Source: Oscheius sp. JU75
Lineage: Eukaryota; Nematoda; Chromadorea; Rhabditida; Rhabditidae
NCBI GenBank assembly: GCA_037178855.1
Contig: JASJZC010000004.1
Location: 6,014,001-6,078,000 of the forward strand
Direction of reading: 5' to 3'
DNA length: 64,000 nucleotides
The notes beneath the pieces are model-generated. The model was given only the letters and a program-made list of their open reading frames with translations. It had not been told where the DNA came from and searched no databases. The position numbers and the translations under genes were made by a program. The first letter of the stretch is position 1; each line of letters opens with the position of its first letter. Of the stretch, positions 1 through 11,905 are shown piece after piece.

Positions 1-520
1 GAAAGGAGAAAGAACGACAGATGCTTGACGAAGAGACGACGACGAGTCTAGTACTCGGTGAAGAGACACTGCTGTCGATTACGCATCTCCCAGGCCATGA
101 GATCCCGCAAAGCGCGAGAACAGACGCGTCGAGCCGTTTGCGAATGTTTCAGGACTGATGTACCGCTGTCCGTCTTCTTGCGAGTGAAAAGGAGTTGTTT
201 GACTTCGATAGAAGGCAGAGTGTTAAAACCAGCAGCTGCATCAGATTCGGCATTCTGAAAAACACGTTGTCCTCCAGATTTGTCAATGTAACTGTAACAT
301 CTGTTTGTTGGAACACGAGATACTAAACTTACATGAAAATCTTCTCGACAGTAGTCTTCAACTCATTGGAAACTTGGGGATTCTATTGCAAGCCTTGTTT
401 CAGATTCGATGCCAGCGAATAGCCACATCCAGCAAACGATCCAGTAGTGGTCACGGCCGCACCGATTCCAGGCTCTAGCCGATCAGTCTCAGTTTTCAGC
501 TTCTGACGAGGACTGTCCAT
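1..520 (+). other. zinc-finger-like coding traces, no complete model
   Basis: Short open stretches here look like C2H2 fingers but do not join into one frame. Near 276-345 a frame reads CNICLLEHEILNLHENLL, and near 355-420 another reads WGFYCKPCFRFDASE; both resemble fingers in the large gene downstream. A possible short ORF starts at 21, and an acceptor-like TTTCAG ends near 151. This may be the 3' end of an upstream zinc-finger gene that runs off the window, or a decayed duplicate of the downstream gene. I could not find a consistent set of splice sites. Confidence 0.3.
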
Positions 521-625
521 CACTCACAGTAGTATTTCCTTGAGTGCTCGAGTCTTTCAGATCTAATTTTATGTAAGTTTTCTTTTTAAATAATTGAAGC
601 TCCAGTATTCACAAAATTGCAACGA

Positions 626-633
626 GCTTTCAG
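626..633 (+). promoter_or_regulatory. acceptor just upstream of the start codon, likely trans-splice site
   Basis: GCTTTCAG ends eight bases before the ATG at 642. No good cis donor that adds coding sequence lies upstream; only a tiny 12-nt possible exon between two TTTCAG sites (around 568-581) is seen. In nematodes this arrangement usually marks spliced-leader addition, and it supports 642 as the start. Trans-splicing is inferred, not shown. Confidence 0.5.
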
Positions 634-641
634 ATCTCACG

Positions 642-3600
642 ATGGCAGAACTTTCCTCCTCGGCATTGTCCGACCGGCTGTTCTTCTTCGACTTGGATCC
701 AGACGAACAGAAGCACTTCAAGGAGGAGAACCCGAGCATTGTCGCTATGTGGGAACTGGCCGAGTCTTTGCCTGGTCTTCCACTTGGATTCAGGAGATAT
801 CTCTATGATATTAACACATGGAAAGCATCGCATCTTCAGAGAAAATGGTAGATCTACAAAATCCCTTCAACTTTCTTCTGTTCAGTCTATCAGGAGCTCC
901 ACACAGGGAAAGACTTGCGAATCGATTCATGCCAACAGCTATTGAATCTAAGAAGAAAAATTTGTGTATTGCTCGACTTTACTATCTCGATCTTTCTATT
1001 CTGGAGCGATTCGGACTCGAGTATGCAGAGTTCCACAGGGAGAAGGCACAGAGCATTGGTAGGTCAACTTGTTCTCATTTGCGAAGATAGACTTCCAGAC
1101 AGTCTCCGAAGACACATCGAGTTCCCCTTGTCTTTCTTAATCAACAGTGATCCATTCTCCTTGTAAGTGTTCCACTTGATGTGCAACAAACTTCGTTCAG
1201 GTACGTGAACCGACAGATGGTCGAGAAGCCAGTTATTCTCTGTACTCACTGCGACACCAGCGCCATGTCCTTTGGATCCGTCAACAAATTTCACGAGCAT
1301 TTCAAGGAACACGGGATCTTGACAGCCTATGGATGCCACCGGTGTCTTCACCTTTTCCATACTCGAGAAATGTGGGAGCAGCATAGAAAAGAAACATGTA
1401 AAGGGAACTCTACTGACGACGTGAGTCCGTATCGGAACAAACAGTCATTATTTACTTCAGCCATTGTCAGCTTCTCTTTACGCGATTGCCTGTGTCGGAT
1501 GCGGCTTCATGTACGTCTACAATCCTCAAGTCTTTACTGGGGCAGTCTCCGGGAGACAACTGGGAGATCTGATGCGTATCCAGAACTGTCACTGCTGGGA
1601 CGAGATGGTCATGTTCCGTCTTGTCACCACAGAAAACGAAGACGACCTACTCTCTTCCGAGGTTCATGTCGAACCGAGAAGATGGACAGGAGTTACTTAC
1701 TTGCACGAGAGTACGTTTCTTCCTTTATCATTGGAAACTTTTTCGTTTTAGAACACGCCACCTGCCGAAACATTTGCGGAATTGAAAGGTGTGGAGTGAA
1801 ATCGTCCTCCTTCTCGGACCATATCGTACACACAGAACAGCATTGTGGAAGTCAAAGAATTCAGTTCCAATTTGTCAACTTCCTGAACGAACTGGTCGAT
1901 CTGGTATGTCCTCGCTCTTTGCTTTCATTCGATCATCTCATTCAGAACCCGACAGTCAAAAACGAGCTGAACTGGAGAAGACGTCGTGCCAGAGCCTATC
2001 CGAAAAGCATCCGCAAGTTGAAATCGGAAGGACCGGGGGAGAGAAAGATGCCGGGTGGGGTGTTACATGCCTTCACAGTCAGCTTTGACCCGAATCCGGT
2101 TCTACCTGGAATTTCCAAGACCTTTTCAAGGTGACTCTTGTTTTTTACTCGCTAGAATCTGTTCGAGTTTTAGAGTGTCGCTGTGTAGACAATGTCAAAC
2201 TCTGACAGTTGGCTCTGAACCAGCTTTGTCCCATGCCAAATACTGTTACAAGGACCAGTCTATCAGCCCAGACGACATTTGCTACTCGGACAAATACGTG
2301 AGTCTATCTCTTCCAAATGTTCCATTTCTTTTTCAGGCGACCAATATCTGGGACTTCCAGCACCTGCCCAATGACCGCGGAACCTGTCCAGTGGTCAAAT
2401 GTCGACATCGGGCCTGCTCGATACATGGCTTCGTAGTCCACATGCTGACAAAGCATGGTGTCCAAGTCACCCAGAACCTGTCTCTTCTGAAAAGTGAGCT
2501 CGAAAAAAAAATGAAAAATAATGAGATTCACAGAATATGAGGAGGACGATAGGGAAGATTACATGCTATCGCGTCCATGCTTGAAGTCTATGGAAATTAA
2601 CCAGAAATGTCTGCTCACCTACGACGGCCATTTCCCGATCGAAGGAAACACCTGGTCGAAAGTGGACTACACTCCCGAAGATCTCTTCTGTAAGGAGGAT
2701 GGAGCAGTTGATCTCTCAGTGGCAGTGACTATTCAGGAAATAGGAGATAAGGAAGAGACATTAGCCATCGATAAGAACGTGTACAAGAGCAAGCCAGTCG
2801 AGGAAGAAAGAGTTCCAAATCAACCGCCTACATCCAGAGAGCCAATCGTTTTAAAGATTGATCGACATTTACTGGGTGAGAAATCTCAATGTCACCGGTT
2901 TCAACACTCTGTTTCAGGCGCTTCATATCTCCGCAAAGATTCGACTCCCCGTCCTAGACCATCTGTTGTTCCCGACCAAATTCCTATTAAAAAGAAGAAG
3001 AGAACGGAGGAAGAACGGAGGAAGAGGAAACGCGACAAGAATTTGGTCGCAAACATTGAGGCTATGCCGAGAGCAGAAACAGATCGTGGTCCGTCAGAAG
3101 AGATTCGAGCTGCTCAGAAGGCGGAATGTGATGAAGCCATCAAGAGGCACCGTCAGGATGTGAGGACTATCTTTTCTCAACATTTTTTGATTTTCAGCCC
3201 ATTCCCTACAACTTCAAGAGGCAATGTTTCGACTGTGGACTCATAATGAAAGATGAGGCCTCTCTGCAGAATCATCTGAAGGAACACAATCCAATGGACT
3301 TGAATCCGTTAAATTTCTCTTGTCCCTTTTGTGATGTGAAACTCGACGATATGCCCAGCTACTACGAACATATGTACCGGATACATAGCAAACCAAACTT
3401 TGATGTGAGTTGTTCTTTAAAGATACAACAAAGGAACAATTCAGCTGACCAAGACAGTATCGCCAATCTGCTGCTCTCTCTGTGAGAATGGTCGTAACTA
3501 CGAGACCCTCGTCCCACATCTGCGCTTTGAATGCACCTACGCTAAGAACTGTGGAATCTGCAAGTACAAACTGCACGAGATGAAGGATGGGAAAGTGCAA

Positions 3601-6600
3601 CTGTTCAAGAGTAGCCAGCGAGACAAGCACATGAAGAAACACCAGGAGCACTTCAAACGGTGAGTATTTCCTAATTAGTATCTTATAGTTATGTATTTCA
3701 GTTTCGCCTGTTTGTGTGGGCAGGACTTTCCCCATTTCGTTCTCTACGCGAACCACGTTTGCGAGAAAAAGGATGAAAAGAAGATTGTCACTATTCGGCT
3801 ATCCCTGAAACTGTTCCAGAATATTGTAAGTCCCGACGGTATGTTCACAAAGGAATTGAGGAATACTGATTCTCTTACAGAGGTCGTCAAATGGATCATA
3901 AAGCAAAGAAGTGCTAGTCGTCCGTCCACCTCAGCGACCAACGAAAATGCGGCACAAGCTGTAACCACAAAAGGATCTTCGGAGCGTCTCATAGAGAAGA
4001 GTACCGCTCTGAACGGCCTCACATCTTTCACGGAACCAACTCTAAAACGACGACGAGAAGAGTCCACCTTCAGGATGCCAGAACGACCTTCACCCTCAGT
4101 TACTGTTCTGGATATGAATCCACCATCTGTCGTCTGTCTAAATCCCCCGCCATCGGTTATCTGTCTAGACCAACCGGATCCATGTAAGTCGAATCAGACA
4201 GCAGGTTTCAAGAGATCTTTAGACGGACCAATCCCTCCAACGAATCAAAATGTCACGAATAGAGAAATAATTGGAGCCGATGAAATAAGCCTTGGGCCAT
4301 CTAGCTCAAAAGACGATGACGATATCGTATTTTGCGAGGTACAGTTTGTTCCTTTACGTAATCAGTCCATCTACCTTCCAGGGAGTTGCCAACTCGAGAC
4401 TGTCGACTGCGAAGAGCGTTACCGAGGAAGACGACGAGATTATGATTTGTGAGCCGTCGGAGCCGTGCGTTGGACAGAATGTGCATCAATTACTCTTTTT
4501 TAGAATCAAGAAGCAAGCTCGTGAGAAAAATCATAAGTGTGCCTATTGCTCGCAGTCGTTCTACACAGAGAGAAGTCTCGAACTTCACAAGAAATTCAGC
4601 CATGAAGAAGATGTCTCCACGACGACGAAAAGAATCTTCGGGACCTATGGAATTCCCGTGGGAAGGGATCTGTTCTTCTGTCCCAACTGTATGTACGCCT
4701 TTGAGAATCCGACGACTCACCTTGATCACATGGCTGGTCACATAAAAGGAATCGTGTAAGTTGTCCACGAGAGAGAGAGAGACGACTGAAAACATATTTT
4801 AGAATTTGTGACTATTGCAGCGGAACATCAGGCTCGCGACAAATGATGATTAAGTAGGCTATAAGGTAACTGAACAAGCATGATTTTCAGACATCTAAGC
4901 ACCAGCGGACATGGCCTTGCTCCAGCCTCCATAGACCCTGAAAGGGAAACGGATACGACTGTACTGCCTATTCCGGGCGAGTTCTGGTGTACAGAATGCT
5001 CTCCCAGTCTTGTATTTGCCACCGTAAGCTAGATGCTAGAAGAGCTCAACGCAATTCCAGGACTCGAGTCTCTTCCTGCATTTGATCATGGATCATGGCC
5101 AACAACTCTTCTATTTCTGCAAAAAGTGTCTCTTCGGCAACACAAATATGAGCCATGTTCTGCAGCATATTCAAATGGGAATTTGTGGCATTGAACGGCA
5201 GATCTATGAAAGGACTCTCGGTTGCGTGCTCGCAAAGTCCCTTCACTTTCATCCGGAAGACGAAGACCAGCACAAGAGGTTCTTGTCATTGGAGGAGAAT
5301 CAGAACAAGGTGAGCCATTCTAGCTGCAAATTCAATGGAAATATTCAGTTTATGACACCGAACGATTGCCCACGACGAGGTACTATCCGTTTCTCGACAC
5401 GGATGAGCACCTGCCACGAGGTACATGAGGACGGCCAGAAGTGTTTCAATCCCGTAGGTAATCCCGCTCAATCCACTTTCATTGGTTTAGATGAACTTCT
5501 TCCACTACGAGAACCATCTGATCCAAGTGAACAACTACTATGTGGCTGAGAGCGCTTGTCTCCCGGACAGACTCCTACCCAGACGAGTGTATGTGGATCC
5601 CAAATGGAATCTGTTCAAATGGATCGAAAAGAAAAACAACTTGGGCCCAAAGCAGAGTGAGAGCAGTCAAATTAGACAACAATGCTTAATTCAGTATCCA
5701 TCGATAAATGGCCTGACACCACGGCGAAACATTATCCACGGCCAGGCAATCAGGTGCCGATTGGAGCCCATACGTTGATTTTCCACAAACCTGTAAGTAC
5801 AGAGCGGCTCCTTTGGATAGTTCGTTTAGAATGTGATGATCGCCGCTGCTCTTCCACAACCTCGAGTCCAATTTCAGCAGCAGCTAGTAAACATTATGGC
5901 ACATCCGCATCCATATATAGGTCCTCAACAAATGATGACTGAGCAGCAGGCACAGATGCTACGCTGTTTGGCCCAACAGCAGCGGTATCAGCAACAGCAA
6001 GCACAGGAACAGAGACAGCCGAGTACAGGGATGATACAGCAGCAAGCACCACAAGTACATACTAGATTTTTATAGAGTAATAGAGGTTCCAGCAAAGTCA
6101 TCTTCAGGCAATGCTTGCTCAAAACGGGAGAGGAGCCTGGCAAGGGGTAAGTCGAGCAGATTGCCCACTGACCAGCAATATTTCAGCCTCCTCCAGGCGG
6201 CATGGTTCGTATGAATCCGCCTCCAGGTTATCAGCATCACGCACAACAAGGTCCAATGATGCAGCAAGTCGCACAGCCAAATATGAGACCTGGACAGATG
6301 ATGCAACAGCAGATCCAGTACGCTGGAATGCCGCAGCAGGTGCTTTCTGGACAGTGTCAGCCAAGACAGCATCCACAGTCTGCAGCGCAGGTTTCATTTG
6401 TCCGGTTCAGCAGAATCAGACATCAGCCCAGGTTCCACAACCACAACAACCGAATGCAGCAAGACCACCTCAGTCCCGCCAACAATCTGTTCACATCCAA
6501 CCATCCACTTCTCAAGCTCAAGAACCCCATCAACCTGTCCAACAAGTCCAAACTACTCCAGACGGAGTTCCACTGCAACCTGTGATCGATCGAGAAGTTT

Positions 6601-7960
6601 CGGTTGGTTGTAGATAGAATATAGCAAAAGTACTTTCAGACCTGTGCTGTTTGTAATAAGGCAACTCCGAACTGTCTACTGGTCGGTCTTCTGAAACTTA
6701 AAGCGCGACAGGAGTGTATTAACTCTGTTTTGGTGACAACTCCACAAGCACTACCTGATCAAGAGAAAAAAGACATCAGTCTTCGGGTACGCTTCCTCTA
6801 ACTTTCAACAAAAACGCTTTGGTTTCAGTTGAAAAGTCTGAACTCGGTGTGTTTCAAGCACGTAAATCCTTGGGGCGTGCAAATAGTGGCTGGAAAGTTC
6901 TGTACTCAAGAGCCCAAAGCTCTCTCCTACATCTTTGCTGATTCGTTTTCTCCGGCTCTCAAGTCGCAATTTTATGACATCCTTTTGAACGCCGAAACTT
7001 ATAAGTTACGGAGGAATGAAATTGATTTGGTCACATTTTTGAAACGTCTGCGAGCTGGGACACAGTGCAACATGGAGGTGAGAAACAATACTTCCAATTG
7101 CACCAAAGCTGCTTCAGAGCTGCCAGACAATTCTAAAGACTTCGGTCGAGGCTCATCTTCATTCGTTTCACTCGAGACTGGAAGATGATAATAGAACGAT
7201 CCATCTCTGCGCTATTTGCAAGAAAGAGTATAGAACCGAAGAGGATATGCTTCACCACATCATGCTCAATCATGCACTCTCGAGACGAGGTCAGGACGTC
7301 CCATTCGAGCTGATGTGTCCAGTCTGTGGGGTCATATCGCCCAGTACTGAATTCCTCGAGGCGCATCTGCTGCAGCAGCACAGCATGTTTTCTTCGAGGT
7401 CAGTTATTTCTTGCCAGTCGAAAATCTAGCTTCCAGTTGTCGTTGTGTCTTCGCCAATCTTGCAGCGAAGGGTCAACACGAAAGGAAACATCACAGTGCC
7501 CAGTATGTTCCCTAACCATTTGGACATACACCCAAGTTCAGAAGCAACCGTTGCTGCCTGCTCTGCGGAGAATGTGACGTCTTCGAGCCGTTTAAGTGTA
7601 AATCACTCGTTGTGACACATGCACATGTACACGGGTTGGATTGCAAATACACCTGTCGTGTCTGTTTCGAATCCGCCGAAAGTGTAAGATAACAACTAGC
7701 TGATCCGATCATATATGGATTTAGCACTCGCAACTAGCCGAGCACTGCCGACAAGTTCATCGAATCGACGTTAGATGCGAGCTCTGCAATGTCAATCTCT
7801 CAGCTGACCAGAGAGCGGATCATGTGGCTCTCCGACATGAGGTTTTCCTTTTTTTTCCTCACCAATTACAGGAGTCTTTCAGCTTCGACTGTACAACCTC
7901 AGACACGAGTTCAAAGTGACGACTCCGCCCGACATGCGAGAAGTCCTCGGTCTTTCCTGA
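642..7960 (+). CDS. very large multi-C2H2 zinc-finger protein (about 2,026 aa, LIN-13-like layout)
   Basis: Likely a chromatin or transcription factor. Exons: 642-847, 886-1058, 1087-1162, 1201-1420, 1461-1710, 1752-1903, 1946-2130, 2174-2297, 2337-2493, 2534-2875, 2918-3159, 3198-3404, 3445-3659, 3702-4338, 4382-4755, 4803-4853, 4891-5023, 5061-5309, 5349-5453, 5491-5656, 5695-5792, 5830-6054, 6108-6146, 6187-6390, 6432-6602, 6640-6786, 6829-7077, 7118-7398, 7437-7502, 7542-7683, 7725-7841, 7883-7960. All joints keep frame. About 20 scattered, mostly non-tandem fingers are visible, such as CAYCSQSFYTERSLELHKKF and CELCNVNLSADQRADHVALR; several end H-x3-C instead of H-x3-H. Exons 10-11 are charged and lysine-rich, and exons 22-25 (about residues 1455-1667) are glutamine-rich. 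Exons 14-15 hold a row of SUMO-interaction-like motifs. Size and finger number recall C. elegans LIN-13, and an LxCxE string (LLCGE) lies within a late finger, but orthology is inference. The last acceptor could be 7871 instead of 7882. Confidence 0.85.
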
Positions 7961-8493
7961 TAACTGCCCTTCTACACTACATACCTTTTATACAATAATT
8001 CTGTACGTGTAATCCTGTTTCACTTGTTCCTTACAGTCATAAATATAGTTGTCTTTGATCTTGTATGTACATAAGGTTACAGATCATTTGGGATAGCGAG
8101 AGATCACAAGGAGATATATTGGGAACACCCGGGTTAAGGAGATCATTGGGAGGGGAGGAATCTGTTCAAAAGACTGAATTCCTTCCAAGGCAACCGCGAC
8201 CGATTGGATGTCAAGGCTGTCGTCTTCAGACTGTCGGCTATTGAGGTCAGAGTCTGAACAGATTATGTCTGTTACAAGAACTCTTTTACCCTCATTGGAG
8301 GAAACCGACTTGCTTCCGACTTTTCTGTATTGTACGACAAATATATTGGCTATAAAGGAGACAATCTGTTTGATGAGATCTTGGTCGAGTTTCAAGCACT
8401 CTGGCCTAATGGATCCCCTACTCCTTTGTATCTTAGAACAAGATTCAATCTGTGTGGTGGATATACTCTCTTACACGGACATGTAGCTTCATT
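7961..8493. other. intergenic, 3' ends of two convergent genes
   Basis: This lies between the stop of the zinc-finger gene and the stop of the TTR-like gene. It is AT-rich near 7985-8060 and should hold both 3' UTRs. Open frames of about 100 codons overlap on opposite strands at 8084-8395 (-) and 8208-8486 (+). Neither has a recognisable domain or splice context, so I do not call them genes. Confidence 0.5.
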
Positions 8494-8944
8494 TTAATGC
8501 AAACAGTCCCTCTCCTCGCCTTCAAACTTCCCAGCCAGCTGCAGAACACCGAAGTTGAAGGGCTTCCCCGGCTGTTTCGTCTTCTGAACATAGGCTGATG
8601 GAATGAAGACCGTTAGTTTCCGTTGACAGGGCTAAAGTTTGAGGGGGAAACAACAAAGACAGAGACCAAAATACCTTCAAGAAGTCGTTACAGTCGTGGA
8701 AAATGACCAGCTTGGGCTCAATGGAGCTGATCTCGTCAGCAGTTCCGGACAGATAGAACTTGCCATCGTCGTCCGTCTTCGCGGAATCCATGAGCTCATC
8801 GGGAGTGAGTTTGTCGTGCTCGAATAGCTTGACCAGGACTCCAGAGGCTGGTTTTTCCTCGCACATCAGGATTCCTTCAACGGCTGTGGACTGTGTAAAG
8901 CCGATTGCCGTGACGGCAGGAATTATTAGAAGAAGTATTAGCAT
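8494..8944 (-). CDS. transthyretin-like (TTR) family secreted protein
   Basis: Exons in coding order are 8944-8675 and 8631-8494, joined in frame across a 43-nt intron, giving 135 aa. The first 14 or so residues (MLILLLIIPAVTAIG) form a signal peptide. The mature part shows the family pattern: V-x-G-x-L-x-C (VEGILMC), a K-L-F-E-H-D strand, T-D-D-D-G-K-F turn, then H-D-C-N-D-F and C-Q-R-K-L-T-V-F-I-P-S-A-Y near the C terminus. The paired cysteines are as expected for secreted TTR-like proteins. The family is greatly expanded in nematodes; members act outside cells, and one C. elegans member bridges apoptotic cells to phagocytes. The ligand of this one cannot be read from sequence. The intron acceptor is fixed by the conserved CxRK and FIPSAY residues. 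Confidence 0.9.
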
Positions 8945-9163
8945 GATTATAGAAATAGAGAAGGGGAGAAACTAGCAGTGGGTTGAAGCTTATTTGGCCA
9001 AAAGGCGCTAGGTTACAAAGTGACCGCGTCATAACCGGTTCTGGCTGGCGGAAGTTTGTGAAAGAGAGACAATGACTAAGTAAGGGACAGGGACAAACTG
9101 TCACTGGCATTGAAAAGAAAGATAGAGAGAGAGAGAGTCCGAGACGTATGATGAACAATTATC

Positions 9164-9169
9164 TTTATT
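9164..9169 (-). terminator. poly(A) signal of the carboxypeptidase gene
   Basis: TTTATT on the plus strand is AATAAA on the minus strand, seven bases beyond the stop codon of the prolyl carboxypeptidase gene. Confidence 0.55.
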
Positions 9170-9175
9170 TAGCTC

Positions 9176-11869
9176 TCATTTCTGTCGATGCTCCTTGATC
9201 CACTTTTTGATGTACGTCTTCTCGATCTCTCGGACCTGTTGGACTTCTTCAGTATCGCTCGAGTGTTTGCCTCGGAGGTCGTAGTGATGAGCACCCTGCT
9301 TCAGAATGAGTGAGACCAGATCGGAGCTTGTCTTCTTCGGCTTCAGGGACCATCCTCCACCGGACCAAGGGTCGAGGAAACCATTTCTGAAAGACGTAGC
9401 CTTGCTCTCTCTATCTCTAGTCTCTATGACTCCTGCCTCTTTCTCTCTCTGTTCCTCTATCCCTCTATCTCTCTGTCGCTCTATCTCTCCCAGAAACCAA
9501 TTCTTTCGGTCTACCTCTGTCAGCCTAATTGCCTCTTCTAGAAACTTCGCAAAATTGCTGCAAAACAAACAAACATTTGTTGCAAAAATAGCTGTAAATA
9601 GGCAAACTCGAGACTACGAAAGCGACCGGAGCGGACGTCTCCGTAATGCCAGTTCGTCAAGGGGCACTAATGAACTCTGAACTCGTCCAGACTCTTGGTG
9701 TACTTAGGGGTCCTCTTGCCCTTCAAAACTCTGCCTCTCGTCTAGTTAATCCCCAACAACTACACTACTTAACGACTCTTCTTGTTCGCAAGCTCTACTC
9801 GTCTACCAGAGCGATCTCCAACTTCTCTTCTAGACACTACTACACGTAGATGGATTCTATTGTAATAAACTGATTGTCTTACTGTTCTTGTTTTGTCTGT
9901 TCTGGTGTCCAGCCTAGTCTACTCTACTCGTTCCGAGCCACTGTTTCTATGTCTCTGTTTCTGTGTCACTGTGTCTCTGTCCAGAACTCACGAGAAGATG
10001 ATATTGCTGGCAGTCGGAAAAGTGGTTCCATACAACTGAGTAGCCCAATGGGGACGAACCATAGACCGATCGAATCCCAGTTTGCCAAACCTGAATCACA
10101 TTATCAGTCAGTTTAGGACGTTCCTTACGTGTCATTGCAGCTCTGAATAGTGTTCTCTACAGAGAAGGGACAGTCCTTGACGAAGAAATCATTGGGAGGA
10201 CCACTTGCACAGAGGGGCATGACCATTTCGGTGCAGGCCTGGAATGGCCAGCCTAGTGGGTCTCCAAGAGCGGCGAAACCGCTGCTACATTTGGCCAAAT
10301 TGGCACAGAGAGAGGAGACAGTTCCTGAGAGGATCTAGTGAGTGTCTCTGTCTCTCTTACCAGTGTAGTTGTAATACAGATTAGCTACTCGGTACATCTG
10401 AGTCGCTGCCTCTTCATCAGTTTTACCCACAGTGGACAGGAATTTACAGGCTTCCTTGACTGGCCAGCCGGGGAGAGGTGAGAGGAAGTCAGTCGGGTAG
10501 GGGTAGTTAACCTGGAAGAGTGGCAGTGGCAGGGGCAGTCAACTGACCATTGCCATGCTTTCGAAGATGTCTCTCATGTAAGCCCTCAAAAACTCGTGAT
10601 CCTCAGGATCCTCAACCAAAGATTTGTCTTCCAATCTGAAGATCTTGTTCAACTTTTCCCGACCCTCCTTCGTCTGTGCCAAATTCTGGAAGGCTTCCCA
10701 GCCACGAAGGACTGCTTTGGAGTTGCAGCCACTGTTGACAGCGGACCGGGTTACAATCTGGAGCCTTTTTAAAAGGAGTCGGATACTCTTACCATGTCAT
10801 ATACATCTTCGGGGACATCAGAGTCCTGGAACCAGAAGACTGGAGCTGAGGCAGCAATGGCACCGACGACCTTGTGGGGATACTTGATTCGGAGCCAGCC
10901 AGAAAGCATGCCTCCATAGGATCCACCGAAGGCAATGACGGAAGCGTTGTTGGCTCCGGTGATTCGCTGGAAATGACAGGTTACAATGAGACTCTGTATC
11001 TCTATCTTTGCCTCTATGTCTCTACTCATGCCTCTTTCCTACCCTGTTCTTCTCTCCCTCTATCTCTCTGTCCCTCTATCCCTCTGTCTCTCTATCTCTC
11101 TCAGAAACCAAGATGCCCGTCTCTCGCCGCCGATCCCGCTCCGCAGCCGCGACAGCCGTAGCAGCAGTAGATCGTCGTAGGCGCTCGGGAAAGAAAACCA
11201 CCCAGGCTGCTCGTCGTCGGGCCTACGATGAATTCTAAACTCGCCCACGGGTCCTCTTGCCCTCCAAGACTCTGCCTCTCTTCTAGCCAATCCAGGACAA
11301 CTTCATCCCTTGACGGCTTTTCTTGTTCTGAAGCTCTACTCGTCTACCAGAGGGAGATCTATCCTCCAACTTTTCTCCTAGGCTGTGCTGTAGGTAGATT
11401 CTATTATAATAAACTGTATATTACTGTCCTTGTTCTATCTCTCTGTTAGTTACTGCTCTGTAGGGGTTGGTAGTCGTTACTTGTTGTCTCGTCATGTTCT
11501 CTGGATTACCACTACTCATCGAGTGCAATTCACTTGTTCAGTCACTCCACTCGTCCTGAACTACTGAAATCACATGACTCTTTACAAATTGGACATATGG
11601 TCCCATGGGAATAGGCATAGGAGTCTAATATTGTTACTGTGTCAACTGGGATGAGAGACAGTACCTAGAGGTCAAGTAGAGCTCCAGAGGAAATAGGAAG
11701 GTACTGTAGTCAGGGTATTCCTTTAATAAATACTTTTCTTCAAGCCGACTCTACTTATTAAGAATTCCAACTGTACCGAAGCTACTGGAGGAGATCTACT
11801 GGTAAAACAGCGCCCGACTACTCCTGATTTTTCTAGGTAGACTCTCTTTCTTCCTAATCTGCCTGTCTG

Positions 11870-11905
<36 letters not shown>

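Larger units (their letters stand above)
11010..11430 (+). repeat. duplicated element, copy B (intron 2 of the carboxypeptidase gene)
   Basis: It has the same order as copy A at 9405-9870: a CT tract ending in CTCTCTCAG, AAACCAAG, a short coding region with ATG, a conserved tail, and AATAAA. It looks like a complete small transcription unit and accounts for part of the unusually long host intron. Confidence 0.7.

Noticed and set aside
3829-3883. Possible intron inside exon 14 of the zinc-finger gene (GTAAGT...TACAG)
   Set aside because: Its 55-nt length would shift the frame to an immediate stop; reading through keeps a long open frame.
4477-4499. Possible 23-nt intron in exon 15 of the zinc-finger gene
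   Set aside because: Removal breaks the frame, and reading through runs straight into a good C2H2 finger.
8084-8486. Overlapping ORFs of 103 and 92 codons on opposite strands downstream of the zinc-finger gene
   Set aside because: No recognisable features, overlap each other, and lie where two 3' UTRs are expected.
9306-9680. 124-codon plus-strand ORF as a real gene
   Set aside because: Its first half is complementary to the last exon of the carboxypeptidase and its middle is a CT tract; only the last part resembles the micro-gene.
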